This document shows, piece after piece, positions 9,741-19,863 of a DNA stretch of 21,724 bases. Position numbers and translations under genes: made by a program. How positions within the stretch are numbered: position 1 is the first letter of the stretch; each line of letters starts with the position of its first letter. The DNA is from Paramacrobiotus richtersi (Eukaryota; Tardigrada; Eutardigrada; Parachela; Macrobiotidae): the NCBI GenBank assembly GCA_034698045.1, contig JAQGAU010001062.1, positions 1 through 21,724 of the forward strand, read 5' to 3'. The notes beneath the pieces are model-generated. The model saw nothing but the letters and a program-made list of their open reading frames with translations. It ran no database searches and had not been told where the DNA came from.

Positions 9741-10384
9741 CTGTCCAACAAGCTAAAAGATCTAAGAAACCCTGAGGCGGCAGCCGAAGGTGTTTCTTGT
9801 ATATAAATATTGCTCCTTCCACCGGTAACGCCGAAACTGCCTAACACTGCCGAATTTCCGGACAACTGATCCGCCTCCAAGAAGCTGTTCGTGCTGCTCC
9901 GTAGTTGGCAGAAGATATGCCAGTAGGCTAAACTCTACAGTCTATATCCTTTTTGACTTCTGAGTTTTATAAATTTGGATGCCCTTTCGGCAAGGATTTA
10001 GAGCGGTATACAACAAACCTCTGATTAGTTTCTTTTAAAACCGCCTGAAGCTGGCGTGGAACTCGCGAAATGTTGCATTTTACTACCGGGTCATTAATAA
10101 CTTAGTACAGATTACCGAAGATGGCGACTTGCAACTCATTTAAAGCAAAGTAGACGGTAGCAAGTAATACCGTGCTACTTGCAGTACTGTTTAGTGCATA
10201 CATTCCTGAAGGTTACTATTTTATTACGATAATAAACATGGCAGCAGCGATATACGTTACAATTATCCGGAATTTAAAAGGGGTGCCTATAGTGATCCGG
10301 GGTGCAATGGGGGTGCCTATAGTAAAACGGGGTGTATGGGGGCGCCTATAGGGGTACCGTTATAATTTTCTTCCTGTTAGTCTG
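9741..10384. other. Region above the membrane-protein exons, possible decayed ectodomain
   Basis: The minus strand shows short open stretches with an Ig-like look ('VVKCNISRVPRQLQ' near 10060), broken by stops. No exon chain can be built. A G-rich three-copy repeat sits at 10280-10356. Confidence 0.25.
10280..10356. repeat. Three-copy 30-bp G-rich tandem repeat
   Basis: The unit is 'gggtgcctatagt...cggggtg.a.gg'. It starts at 10280, 10310 and about 10339, a period of 29-30 bases. The third copy contains the perfect palindrome CCTATAGG. No related copy was noticed elsewhere in the window. Confidence 0.75.
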
Positions 10385-10623
10385 TTTATTGCGCCCGTGT
10401 TTTGGGATGGTTATTATGTAAATATTAACGTTCGTTACTGAATAAATAGATGCATGAGCTTGATGTATTTAATAACCAGTGATTTGCTCTTATCGGGAAG
10501 ATCTGTTGGCTTAACCATCATAACCTTTTTTTACTGTATGTAGCTGTTTCACCTTTGCTACCACAAAATCTGTCTTTTGCAGCAAAACTCATTGGCATGG
10601 ACAATGCCGCTTTCGCCTTGTAG
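10385..10623 (+). pseudogene. Orphan FN3 intron end and terminal exon (FN3-C, unit 2)
   Basis: The terminal exon at 10583-10623 follows a good acceptor (tgtcttttgcag). In the same phase as FN3-A and FN3-B it reads '(T)KLIGMDNAAFAL' and a TAG. It compares with 'KVSGCGEFPVFTL' and 'KITGTDRPGFTL' in the other copies. The preceding 200 bases match the last intron of FN3-B: 'aaccagtgatttgct' near 10477 against 17106, and 'ggttattatgtaaat' against 'ggttaataaacat'. No upstream FN3 exons are present, so this is a truncated duplicate that marks the left boundary of unit 2 at about 10385. Confidence 0.75.
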
Positions 10624-11074
10624 AGTTTGAGCGGATTGAAATCACCTCCATTCTTCCTACCAGTACGCCGCATTCTGCTATTGGTCAATCAATATAAGAC
10701 TCATAACGTTTCCATTTCTCTATCTGACACATCATTATCATGCAAAAAATTCTGCTTGCTTGGTTATGGTTTATTAATCGTTAAGACAGGACTAGATTAT
10801 CCCTGAAGCCCCGCATATACTCCCTTCTACTTTAACCGGCAAATGCCCAGAAACAATGTTGAATAAGATTTCCAAAAATCAAATAAAAAATTTTCCGTTT
10901 CTTATGCAACTGAAACGTGACCTTTAGGTTAGTACAATTAGTGCACCACAGACGTACCTGCCCGGTTACCGTATCTGTGTCTAATAAGAACACTGTCGCG
11001 TCTTTTGTCTGGGAGCGAATCCCGCGGAGTGCAAACGGTAAATTTTAAATTATACATTATTAGTTAACTGGTAT
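10624..11074. other. FN3-C 3' flank shared with unit 3
   Basis: The sequence after the stop ('agtttgagcggattgaaatcacc') matches the FN3-B flank. So does 'ttatggtttattaatcg' (near 10764 and 17393). This shows the whole FN3-to-PEBP spacer was copied as one block. No gene is seen. Confidence 0.55.
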
Positions 11075-12385
11075 AGGCTTCGCGGTATCAATCCGGATGA
11101 ACGCATAACGTGCAATAAATGATAAAATCCAAGGTAACGTTCCCACAGGGAACCTGCAGCGCAAACAGCAACGGCGTTAGGATTTTGGAGTTCTTATTAC
11201 AGGTGACTGCTTACAATTGGCTTGGCTTGTGCATAGTGTAACCTGAATATTTAGCAAAGACGAAAACACTTTTCGCTTTAAGAAAATTGTCTGTTACTGT
11301 CGTAATACTAATGGTATGGAAAGACCACATGCATACTGAAAGCAAGTCGCCAAACTTCTCTTGGTAGGTGCTCATCTGCGCGGGGACATAATTAGTACGA
11401 CATTGATGATGCGAAAGGCATTGTAATAAGAGGGCACCGGCTGGGAACCGTTTGATTCAATGTAGAAACGATCTACTACTGTATCAGCGAAACAAATCAC
11501 AGAGAATGAATCTATATAGGATCGAAAGCCCGCTGTAGCACCATAAAGGCGTAAAGCGCCTTACGCCGGATCGTGCAAAGAGTTCAGAGTCCTGAACGTG
11601 GGAGAAAACCCTGGCAGTGATTAGTTAGGTTTGCGGCTGTCGTTTGAACCATCACCCAGAAGCGACTGGCCTGGTCATGAGCAGAATCTACGAGAGGAAT
11701 CGGTATGAAGCAAGACAATCATTTTGTTAAAGGTAAGCAAAAGCATTGCAAATTCAGCTGTGTAGCGTGCCGGATTTCATCGTCATTATTGTCTTGTCGA
11801 AAGCGTGCTCGAACACGAGTACATACACCCGTTACTGCTCTTCGTTACAAAACTATGTTTATCGTTATGCTGACGCTACCTAGGCCTGCCTGCAATGGAT
11901 GAGTGCGCGGAAGTACGGCGCCGTACCGGCGTTACACGCGCACGTGTGCTTGCAAGTTGCGCCTGCAAACAGAAGGAAACTTGTTTCAGCGAAGCACTTC
12001 GCGTATTCATCAACGTTCGCCTGACAATCTATAGTTACTTTGCCTCTTCAGACACGGCATTGGCGTAAGAATGACCAAGAAATCAAGTGTGCTGGCGATA
12101 CAAGCAGCAGTGCGAACTCGCGGAAATCGCCGACAAGAATGCCTCAGTATAAAAATAAAGCCCGACAATGTACGCCGGCGTAATACAAACCACGTTCTGT
12201 TCGGATGTATGTATGTCGTCGACAACAGTACTACTGCATCCGCAGCTGTTTTCTGTGTGTATAAGTTGTAACGAGCAATGCCACGAGTCTGGCTTAGCCA
12301 TCGGATTTCTGATAAAGCATTCATCTCCAAGGCATTTCGTTCGCTCCTGAGTTTTGCAGGCCGCTGCTCAGTTATAGCGCCCAAA
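11075..12385 (+). promoter_or_regulatory. PEBP2 upstream region (shared block, unit 2)
   Basis: The landmarks match units 1 and 3: 'ataggcttcgcg' near 11082; 'ggcttggcttg' near 11219; 'gcaatggatgagtgcgc' near 11892; an E-box palindrome at 11938-11949 (GCGCACGTGTGC, one base off the GCACACGTGTGC form); 'cctgacaatctatag' near 12019; and TATAAAAA at 12148-12155. That TATA box is 238 bases before the ATG. A small hairpin (GGCGTAA/TTACGCC) at 11548-11567 appears only here. Nothing supports a gene in the rest. Confidence 0.6.
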
Positions 12386-13632
12386 ATGATCCGCTTTGCG
12401 AATGCCTTGATTGTTACGCTGTTCTGTGTTGCTGGTTGGGCGCTGGCCGATTACATCCCGAATTCCGGCAACTGGTACTCCGGACAAAATGCCCAAGTGG
12501 TTACTGCGTTCACACAGAATGGCATAGTTCCGGATGCCATTGATACTGCGCCACTGCAGCAGTTAATTGTGAGTTAGCAGTTGGGTAATTTTTTACGTGG
12601 AAACCAATCTTTTCGCGCTCCGTAAATCGTTATCTTGCTTGATAAATCGCCAGTATATCGCTATGTTAAGTCAATTTACACTGTCATGACTTTGAAAATT
12701 CGTAACTTCACACCATTTCTAGTAGCCGGTAAATAAAAAATTGATAAATGCTGCCCATCTTTACTAGATCATATTGGTATAAGAGGCTTATTTATTCGTG
12801 AGTCCTGCCCGAAATACTTACTTGTTAGAAAGGTTTTATCGCTCGACATTTATAACGGCACCGCCGTCACGGTATCGTTTTTTCTAGATGGCTTTTGATA
12901 GAACCAACTTCGTCTCTCTTGGCAATGAAATGACGCCGGCTGGAGTGATCACACAACCGGCCGTTTTCTGGCCAGTCACGTACGCTAACCAACTCTACAC
13001 GCTGGTGGAATTTGGTAAACTCTTGCGCTTTGTGTTGTTTATCTGTAGACACAAGTTAAACAATCTCTTATTTTCCGAACATATGCACTTGGTAATAAAT
13101 CAGATCGCATTATTTTCCAACTAGTTGGTATGAATGATATTATTTTCATATTCCGTAGAAAGTTGTAGAAGCCTACATGTATGTTCGCAGATCTGGACGC
13201 ACCATCTGTGACTAACTCCACATTTCGCTCCATACTGCACTGGTTAGTCTACAACATTCCCGGGAATGATGTGTTTCGAGGGGAAGTGTATGCATCGTAC
13301 GTGGGCAGCGCACCCTTTGCCAACACAGGTAAGCCTGGATTAATAAATGGTCCCCTGTCTGATAGACGCGCATAGGTTTGCTGGTAGGATTCCCAAACTG
13401 AAACCACGGGGGTTTTACAGGATTGCATCGATACGTTTTCTTGGTGGTCCCGCAAACCGGACGGATCACTTTGCCAGCGCTACCGAGTGACAACGCAGCT
13501 CGACGCAGTTTTAACATGAGAAATTTTATGCGGCAGAACGGATTAAACCCACCTTTTGCCGGCAATTTCTACAGGGCTCAGGCTGACGCGTACTCCAACC
13601 AGTTCTGGGCATCGCAAGGGCGAAGCCAATAA
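12386..13632 (+). CDS. Secreted PEBP-family protein 2
   Basis: The exons are 12386-12568, 12888-13014, 13191-13328 and 13421-13632. Their lengths and phases are the same as in PEBP1, giving 219 residues. The signal peptide is residues 1-21. Exon 1 differs from PEBP1 at 4 of 61 residues and exon 2 at 3 of 42. The pocket Asp, 'LHWLVYNIPG' and 'GLHRYVFLVVPQ' are all kept. The family's 'DAPSR' reads 'DAPSV' here: Arg is replaced by Val at residue 110, the one notable change at a conserved site. The first intron is 319 bases against 119 in PEBP1 and 112 in PEBP3, while exon lengths are unchanged, which points to selection on the protein. Open throughout, so probably functional, perhaps with altered ligand preference. 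Confidence 0.93.
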
Positions 13633-14132
13633 TATTCAGTTTGCGTTCTTGACGATACTGCCGCAAATACAAACGCTACCTATACAGTATACACGAACAC
13701 GATTACATGGTGTGCTGAAATGTGCAATAATTTCCAAGAAAATACGAACATTTAGTAATGAACTGCCTGACGCTTCAAAAAGATGAGTGGTTAATGTCTT
13801 TATTGGAAAAGGTAGAGTTACACACAACAATCTGCTATACGTAGTAGTCGCTCCAGTTAAGAAATTCAGGGGGATTATTAGTCTAAAATCTCGAGCGGAA
13901 AAAGGAAGAAATTTATTCCGTATTCCGCACAAAGCCGAAAGCGACAGTAGCAGGATAAAGCTCGCGTTAGCATGCGTTTAGTATGCAGTATTATCGTGTC
14001 AAGATCAAAAACCGAGTTGGACTTTTTATCACTTTGGATTTTAACGGTCACTTTTCACAAGTTCCCGAGGATGCGTTTTGTCACTACGCCTATTTTGCCC
14101 AATATCGACAACAAACTCGAACAGAAACAAGG
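13633..14132. other. PEBP2 3' flank, no gene seen
   Basis: The sequence 'attcagtttgcgttcttgacg' after the stop matches the PEBP1 3' flank. Beyond about 13680 the sequence is unique in this window. Short open frames on both strands have no family resemblance. Confidence 0.4.
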
Positions 14133-14255
14133 GCCGACAATGGGTCCCGGCGTAAATACCAACCAATCCAAGTTTGCAACTCTGCATGTCATTCACAACA
14201 GTAGTTGTTCTTTGTGGAGTTAACGGAAAAGAACAAGAGTTAGGCATGGTCACGG
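14133..14255 (+). promoter_or_regulatory. Fourth PEBP leader without a gene (solo remnant)
   Basis: This matches the transcribed leader of the PEBP copies. It has 'gccgacaatgggtcccgg' (compare 'gccgacaatgcgtgccgg' at 7407), then 'ccaaccaatccaag' and a 'gtagttgttctttgtg' segment like 'gcagttgttttctgtg'. It ends with a 'gagttaggcatggtcacgg' segment like 'gagtcaggcttagccgtg'. No TATA box lies upstream and no PEBP exon follows; retrotransposon-like sequence begins at once. Confidence 0.6.
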
Positions 14256-14259
14256 AAAA

Positions 14260-15251
14260 TGTTTTTGTAAGGTGTCAACGTGGAACAAAAGCCAGAAAGG
14301 TTTGGCCAGCCTGTTCTGCTGCTGTTCCGGTCATACACAAAAAGAATCATTCCCCGATGGGCAAGGTTTTCGGTCCGATAAGACGAATACAAACCTACGA
14401 TAAGACGCTTCTTGCCGAGAACCGCAGCTATCGTTAAATAATTGGCGTCAACCGCCAGCGTTCATTTGCAATGAACCAATATGAGCAAGTTTATCGTCCA
14501 CAATGAAAAGCATACTGTGGCGTATGGAGAGCGTAACTTTAATCTGGACAAATGTTGCTACATGCCCATCTCGTTTAAGCGGTCCATTTCTGATGCACTG
14601 AAGCCGTACCGACTTTTTGATAAGGTTATTAAAGTATCTACTTCCGTGAAGTATCTGGGAATTATCATCGGCCATCGCCTTAACTAGAAGGAACACGATG
14701 AGATGGTGTCGTCGAAAGTGAACAAGATCTCGCGCTATGTTAACGCATTGTTACCATACAGCCAACAAGCGGGAAAGGTCCACCTGTTCAAATCTCTGGC
14801 ACAGCCAGTTATGGATTCCTGTGCACCTGTTTGGAACCCAAAAACCATTGGATTAACTGAAACCCTGCTACTGTGTGTGAAGAGGTTTTTCCGGCACATT
14901 AAGCGGAGAAGGTTTGACCGAACGTGATTTGTACAACGATAACCTATCACAATCAGGAATGCAGTGGCAATTCCGACGAAGCTGGCGCTTGAGCTTGTGT
15001 ATCGATTTGTATTTAATCAGATTCCACACGGAAAACACCTCTTCCTGAAAGCGGACCGTGCTGACGCCCACCATCAAACGCGACACGTTGCCAAGCAGAT
15101 GAATCATCCGCACTTAATCGGTCCTGCAGACGGCTGGAAAACTGACGGTATTTTTGTTGGTGGCATGGTAAAGTTAAGGAGCGCATGCGGTCTGATTCCT
15201 ATGGCTTATCATTCACTGGATTGTTTCAAGCTTGCACTGGAATCTGGATGA
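14260..15251 (+). mobile_element. Decayed non-LTR retrotransposon (CR1/Jockey-like LINE), reverse transcriptase 3' part
   Basis: Pieces of a LINE reverse transcriptase appear in order. At about 14354-14400, 'SPMGKVFGPI' corresponds to the 'PQGSVLGPL' motif. At about 14410, 'LLAENRSYR' is a probable worn YADD box (ADD read as AEN). At about 14535, 'NFNLDKCCYM' is followed by 'SVKYLGIIIGHRLN' near 14645. Then come 'SKVNKISRYVNALLPYS' and 'LAQPVMDSCAPVWNP'. The tail after 14925 changes frame. Stops include a TAG at 14685-14687, where the family normally has Trp. The spacing between the first two motifs is too short, implying an internal deletion. It is dead, lacks its 5' half, and no poly-A tail or target-site duplication is evident. 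Confidence 0.75.
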
Positions 15252-15507
15252 AGGGGATTGGAAGGATGTTTTTAAAAGTATTAAGCTTTCTTACAGATTT
15301 TCGGAACATTTGTTGCTATCAGTACCGTATATTTATAGCTGAAGGGTTTGTCTGGGTGTAACTTGTGAGTCTGCACTTATTATGTTCGTTTTACTTGTAT
15401 TTTTACTGAGTGCGAAAGGGTTTGAGCCGAAAGCAGAGTTTTCTGGTGGCGGAAGACAACAAAACAGTAACAACAACATAATAAAACAAAGCAGTATGAA
15501 TCTGCAG
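15252..15507. other. Spacer before FN3-B
   Basis: No gene is supported. It ends in the acceptor-like 'tctgcag' at 15501-15507, which matches the FN3-A exon 1 acceptor position. Confidence 0.35.
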
Positions 15508-17267
15508 CGAGATTAGCCCAGCCGCTCCAAGAACGCCAGCTCCGTGGCAAACTTTGTGGACCTAAAAGATATGCAGCCGGGTGAGATCTGTAAGTGCGAG
15601 CCGAGAATGGGTACGGTTTGAACCAGCCCCTGGCCATCACTAAGACGCAATTCGGTACGGGATCATATATAAACAATAAATATTATAATTAATAACTAAT
15701 ATGTACATGAATACAGTAGTTACATAACATATAAATATAAAGATAGCTTAATATAGTAAATAAAGTAATCCACGAACATTTCTGCATGTTCGAAACCGAA
15801 CGAGAACATGGCATACGGTAGTGAAGTAACGAAGAACAGTTAATTCGAAGAAAATTGAATAATTAATAATTATGGTGTTACTATTCCCTATTGCCTAATA
15901 ATTCATATTGCAGTGAACCGTATGGATAACTCGAAGAGCTGTCAGACGGAGATTGTTGATCGGACGGCCACCTCGCTGCTCCTGGCTTTCTCGTTCCAGG
16001 ACCACAATTACGACGTGGAAATGAAGGGTTTCGAGATCGATTCTCGCGGGCTGACGAGTCGCACGAGCATTCGACCAGTGTCTACTTCGAGCGCCACGAC
16101 CAGTTCCACCTCAAGGGCCTGATGCCGGCCACGCGCTACTGTTTCCGCATTAGCACCCGCTCCAGCAGTCGTGTACCCGGCCAACACTGCGGCGAATTCG
16201 ATACCATTGTGCCGGATGTGGGACCCCCGCTGGCGCCCAGAGCCATCATGGACAGAACCATGTCCTTTAATCTGCAGTGGGAGGCGCCGGAGAACGACTC
16301 GGTCAAGCATTACAAGCTGGACTACTGGATGGTAATGTTGTAGCTGTTGAGGAACTTTATTAAAGATTTCCTATACCGTGCGTACGAGGTGATGGTGTCT
16401 TGGCTTAAGACTCTTAAGTTAAGAATCATCGAATGCATGCATGCGTATGGAGATCGTCTTCGCACAGCGCGTTTTTCAGTTTTCCTTCGTTTTTGTACCA
16501 CCAGGTATCCACTTTTCAAGACCACCCGCAATTTTCATACTTTAGAACTAATGTATTATACCGCATGTTGACCATTAACTGAATACTTTATTTTGCCGTT
16601 TCGAAACCCAGGATCCAATCGTCGGTGAAACAATAACTCACAACTACGCAATAGTGGAGGCGCCAAAAACCTCGTGCACCTTGTCCTCACTGCAGCCCTG
16701 CAGCAAGTATCAGGTGGAGATTTCCCAACGCGGAAAACCCAACGGCCAAGGTAGTCGCAATGGGCCGCATGCCAAGAACCTGCAGAAGTTGTCCCGCACC
16801 GCGCACATCATGAAAGTCATCTGCACGACTGACTGCAGTAAGTCGCATTAGGCAGCTGTAGGGTTTATGAATATCGTACTAACACTAACAGTTGTAAGTT
16901 TTATTCATCAAACAATACTACGTACGCGACTCGTGTGCATTTCAATAAAATCAGCATATTGCTGCACTAATTTTTGTATTCTACCCCAGTCATTTATTTA
17001 TGATTTCCTTCTGTTACTCCATTTCTTATGCCCATGTCTCGGAATGGTTAATAAACATTGACGTTAGTAATTGAATAAAATAATGCATGAAACTGATGTT
17101 TTAAGTAACCAGTGATTTGCTTTTATCGGTCAAATCGCTTGGCTAGCGCAGACCAATCATGACTTGTTCATTCTGTATGTAGCAGTTTGAGTTTAACATG
17201 TGACACAAGGAATGCTCCTTTTGCAGCAAAAATCACTGGCACGGACCGTCCCGGATTTACTTTGTAA
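15508..17267 (+). pseudogene. FN3-B, duplicate of the fibronectin type III gene, disrupted
   Basis: Exons correspond one to one with FN3-A: 15508-15654, 15914-16331, 16612-16837 and 17227-17267. Three lesions are seen. There is an in-frame TAG at 15514-15516. A deletion of about a dozen bases near 15590-15600 removes the 'YQAHVQ' region and shifts the frame. One base is lost near 16040-16055, between 'KGFEID' and 'RADESHEH'; the exon is 418 bases against 422, which fits two small in-frame changes plus one lost base. By contrast, exon 3 and the terminal exon are fully open and splice in phase, ending '(T)KITGTDRPGFTL' with TAA. The introns are not AT-rich, unlike those of FN3-A. A shorter product from a later start is possible but unsupported. 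Confidence 0.8.
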
Positions 17268-17599
17268 AGTTTGTGCAGACTGAAATCCCCTTCATTCGTC
17301 CTATGCCGCATTGACCTATCGGTCATTACCACTACTTGTCATTTCTTAACTTGATACAGTAATATGATGGAGACAATTCTGCATACTTTGTTATGGTTTA
17401 TTAATCGCTAAAACGGGAATCGACTGTTTTTGAGGCACCACATTGTTGTGACTTCACGGAAACGTGACATCTTTTGGGTTAGCGCAACTTTTAAGTGTTA
17501 TTGCGTAGCTACATCAAACAGTAACACGTCCGCGGCATCTTTTGTGTGTGACCCGAATCGCGCTACCTGTAGACAGCAGATTTTGAATTATAATAAAAA
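17268..17599. other. FN3-B 3' flank
   Basis: This matches the FN3-C flank ('agtttgtgcagactgaaatcc', 'ttatggtttattaatcg'). No gene is seen. Confidence 0.5.
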
Positions 17600-18584
17600 T
17601 TAATTGGCATAGGCTTCGCGCTAATTCCGGCTGGATGCGTTACGTATCCTACACTTACGTATCAAAGGTCACGGCTTACAAGTGGCTTGGCTTGCGTAGT
17701 GCGTACACTGGAAACTTGTCAAAGACGAGCCCTGTCACTTTCGCTTTACGGGAATTTCTGTTACACTACTGTACATGCAGACCGAAAGCACGCCGCCAGC
17801 ACACCCAACTTTCACTGCATTCACAGCGTCTTAGACGTGGCAGGAAAACAATTGCAGCTTGGTATGTGTGCGGCTGTCGTTTGAACCACCATGTGGATGG
17901 TGATGGGCTGGTGATGCATTGAATAAAAGACAGGAACCGGTGTGAGCCAGGCAGTCTTCAGGAAACGAGATAAATAAGCAAAATTAATGTACAAATAAAT
18001 TCAGATGTGTTGCCGTCTTATCGAAGACTTGTTGACATGGTGCTGAAAAAACGACAACACAAAATCTCTGTTACGAAACAATCTTTAATCCAGTACTGTA
18101 TCGTTATGCTGACGCTACCGGCAATGGATGTGTACGGCGAAGAACGGCGTCGCACCGGCACACGTGTGCTTGCACCTATTAACACAAGGAAACTGGTTTC
18201 AGCAAACCACTTCGCGTATCGATCAAGGTTCGCCTGACACGCTATAAACACTTTCCCTCTTCAGACATCGCTTTTCGTATAACAATGATTAAGAATCAAG
18301 AGGTGCTGGCGGTACAAGTGGCCGTGCGAACCTCCAAGAAGCGCCGACAAGAAAACCCCGATATAAACAGAAAAGTCGACAATACGTGCCGGATTAAGGC
18401 AAACCAATCCAAGGTCTATTCAGATGTAATCCACGAGGAAACTGCGGACGCAGTTGTTTTCTGTGTGCTTAACGGTCAAAACGACGACTCAGCTGTACGG
18501 ATTATTATAAAGCATCCAGCATGAAGGCATTTAATACGGTGCCGAGACTATTTCGCCTGTCCCTGTTCAACTACGGCTCCCAAA
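17600..18584 (+). promoter_or_regulatory. PEBP3 upstream region (shared block, unit 3)
   Basis: The landmarks are 'ataggcttcgcg' near 17609, 'ggtcacggctt' near 17668, 'gcaatggatg' near 18121, the perfect palindrome GCACACGTGTGC at 18158-18169, 'cctgacacgctataaac' near 18235, and TATAAAC at 18362-18368. That last element is 223 bases before the ATG. The order and spacing match units 1 and 2, so this copy may still drive transcription although the gene behind it lacks its last exon. Confidence 0.6.
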
Positions 18585-19223
18585 ATGATCCCCTTTGTGA
18601 ATGCCTTGATTATTACGCTATTCTGTGTTGCTGGCTGGACGCTGGCCGATTACATCCCGAATTCCGGCAACTGGTACTCGGGGCAAAATGCCCAAGTGGC
18701 TGCCGCATTCACGCAGAACGGCATTGTTCCGGATGCCATCGATACTGCGCCAATGCAGCAGTTAATTGTGAGTTCGCAGCTGCAGGTGACTTTTTAAGTG
18801 GAAGCTTTACTTTTTTTCGTATACCGGTATGTGTATTATCCGTCTTTCAGTATTGATCGATCGGTATCGTTTTTTCTAGATGGCTTTTGATAGAAACAAC
18901 TACGTCTCTCTTGGTAACGAAATGACGCCGGCGGGAGTGATCACGCAGCCAGCCGTTTTCTGGCCAGTCACGTACGCTAACCAACTCTACACACTGGTCG
19001 AATTAGGTAAACTATCGTACTTGCTTCTGTCTAAGCATCTCCATAGTTACTTCTCTATAAAATTGCATTGTTTCGATTTTCGCAGATTTAGACGCGCCAT
19101 CACGGACCAATTCATCCTATCGATCCGTTTTGCACTGGTTAGTCTACAACATTCCTGGGAACGATGTGTTTCGCGGGGAAGTGTATGCATCGTACATGGG
19201 CAGCGCACCCTTTGCGAACTCAG
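18585..19223 (+). pseudogene. Secreted PEBP-family protein 3, last exon missing
   Basis: The exons are 18585-18767, 18880-19006 and 19086-19223. Lengths, phases and splice sites are identical to PEBP1 and PEBP2, and all are open. The signal peptide is kept, ending 'GWTLA'. 'DLDAPSRTN', 'LHWLVYNIPG' and 'YMGSAPFANSG' are intact. The fourth exon, which should begin 'LHRYVFLVVPQ' and carries half of the ligand pocket, is not found up to the end of the window on either strand. The third intron starts normally (ggtaagc) and matches the PEBP1 intron for about 60 bases ('cataagcttg' against 'cataagctcg'). It then runs into unrelated sequence and the minisatellite. Reading through the donor gives about a dozen extra codons and a stop near 19258. 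Either the gene is a recent casualty or it makes a truncated product. Confidence 0.85.
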
Positions 19224-19390
19224 GTAAGCTTGGATTTACAAATGATTCCCTGGCAGTTTAATGCGCAGTATCATAAGCTTGTTGGTTGAGAGTGAGCACG
19301 AGTTAGGACACGAGTTTAGAACCCTGGTTCTTTTTTTCCGTCTTATAGCATTCCTTGCGTATCTCTCTGTATCTAGCAGTATCTTCAGCG

Positions 19391-19863
19391 TATCCTACGG
19401 TATCCTATGGTATCCTACAGTATCCCCCCGTATCCTACGGTATCCCACCGTATCCTGCGGTATCTCCCGGTATCCTGTGGTATTCTATGGTATCCTACGG
19501 TATCCTACAGTATCCTACGGTATCCTACAGTATCCTGCGGTATCTCCCGGTATCGTGTGGTATCCTATGATATCCTACGATATTCCACTGTATCCTACGG
19601 TATCCTACAGTATCCTGCGGTATCTCACGGTATCCTGTGGTATCCTATGTATCTTACCGTATCATACGGTATCCTATTTTATCCTACGGTATCCTACCGT
19701 ATCCTACGGTATCCTACGGTATCCAACGGTATCCTGCGGTATCTCCCGGTATCCTGTGGTGTCCTACGGTATTCCACCGTATCCTGTGGTACCTATGGTG
19801 TCCTACGGTATCCCACCGTATCCTCCGGTATCTTATGGTATCCAAAGTGTATCCTACGGTATC
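19391..19863. repeat. 10-bp minisatellite (TATCCTACGG)n with 80-bp higher-order period
   Basis: There are about 47 units of consensus TATCCTACGG, with worn units from about 19357. The pair 'TATCCTGCGG TATCTC(C/A)CGG' recurs at 19451, 19531, 19611 and 19730. The higher-order unit is therefore 8 basic units (80 bp), with one longer interval of 119. The array lies about 170 bases after PEBP3 exon 3. Because the unit is 10 bp and free of stops, all three plus-strand frames stay open and read the same ten-residue cycle (Y-P-T-V-S-Y-G-I-L-R). These long open frames are an artefact of the repeat. Confidence 0.9.

Noticed and set aside
11548..11567. Hairpin GGCGTAA/TTACGCC as a possible RNA element
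   Set aside because: Short stem, present in only one of three aligned upstream blocks, and no further structure.
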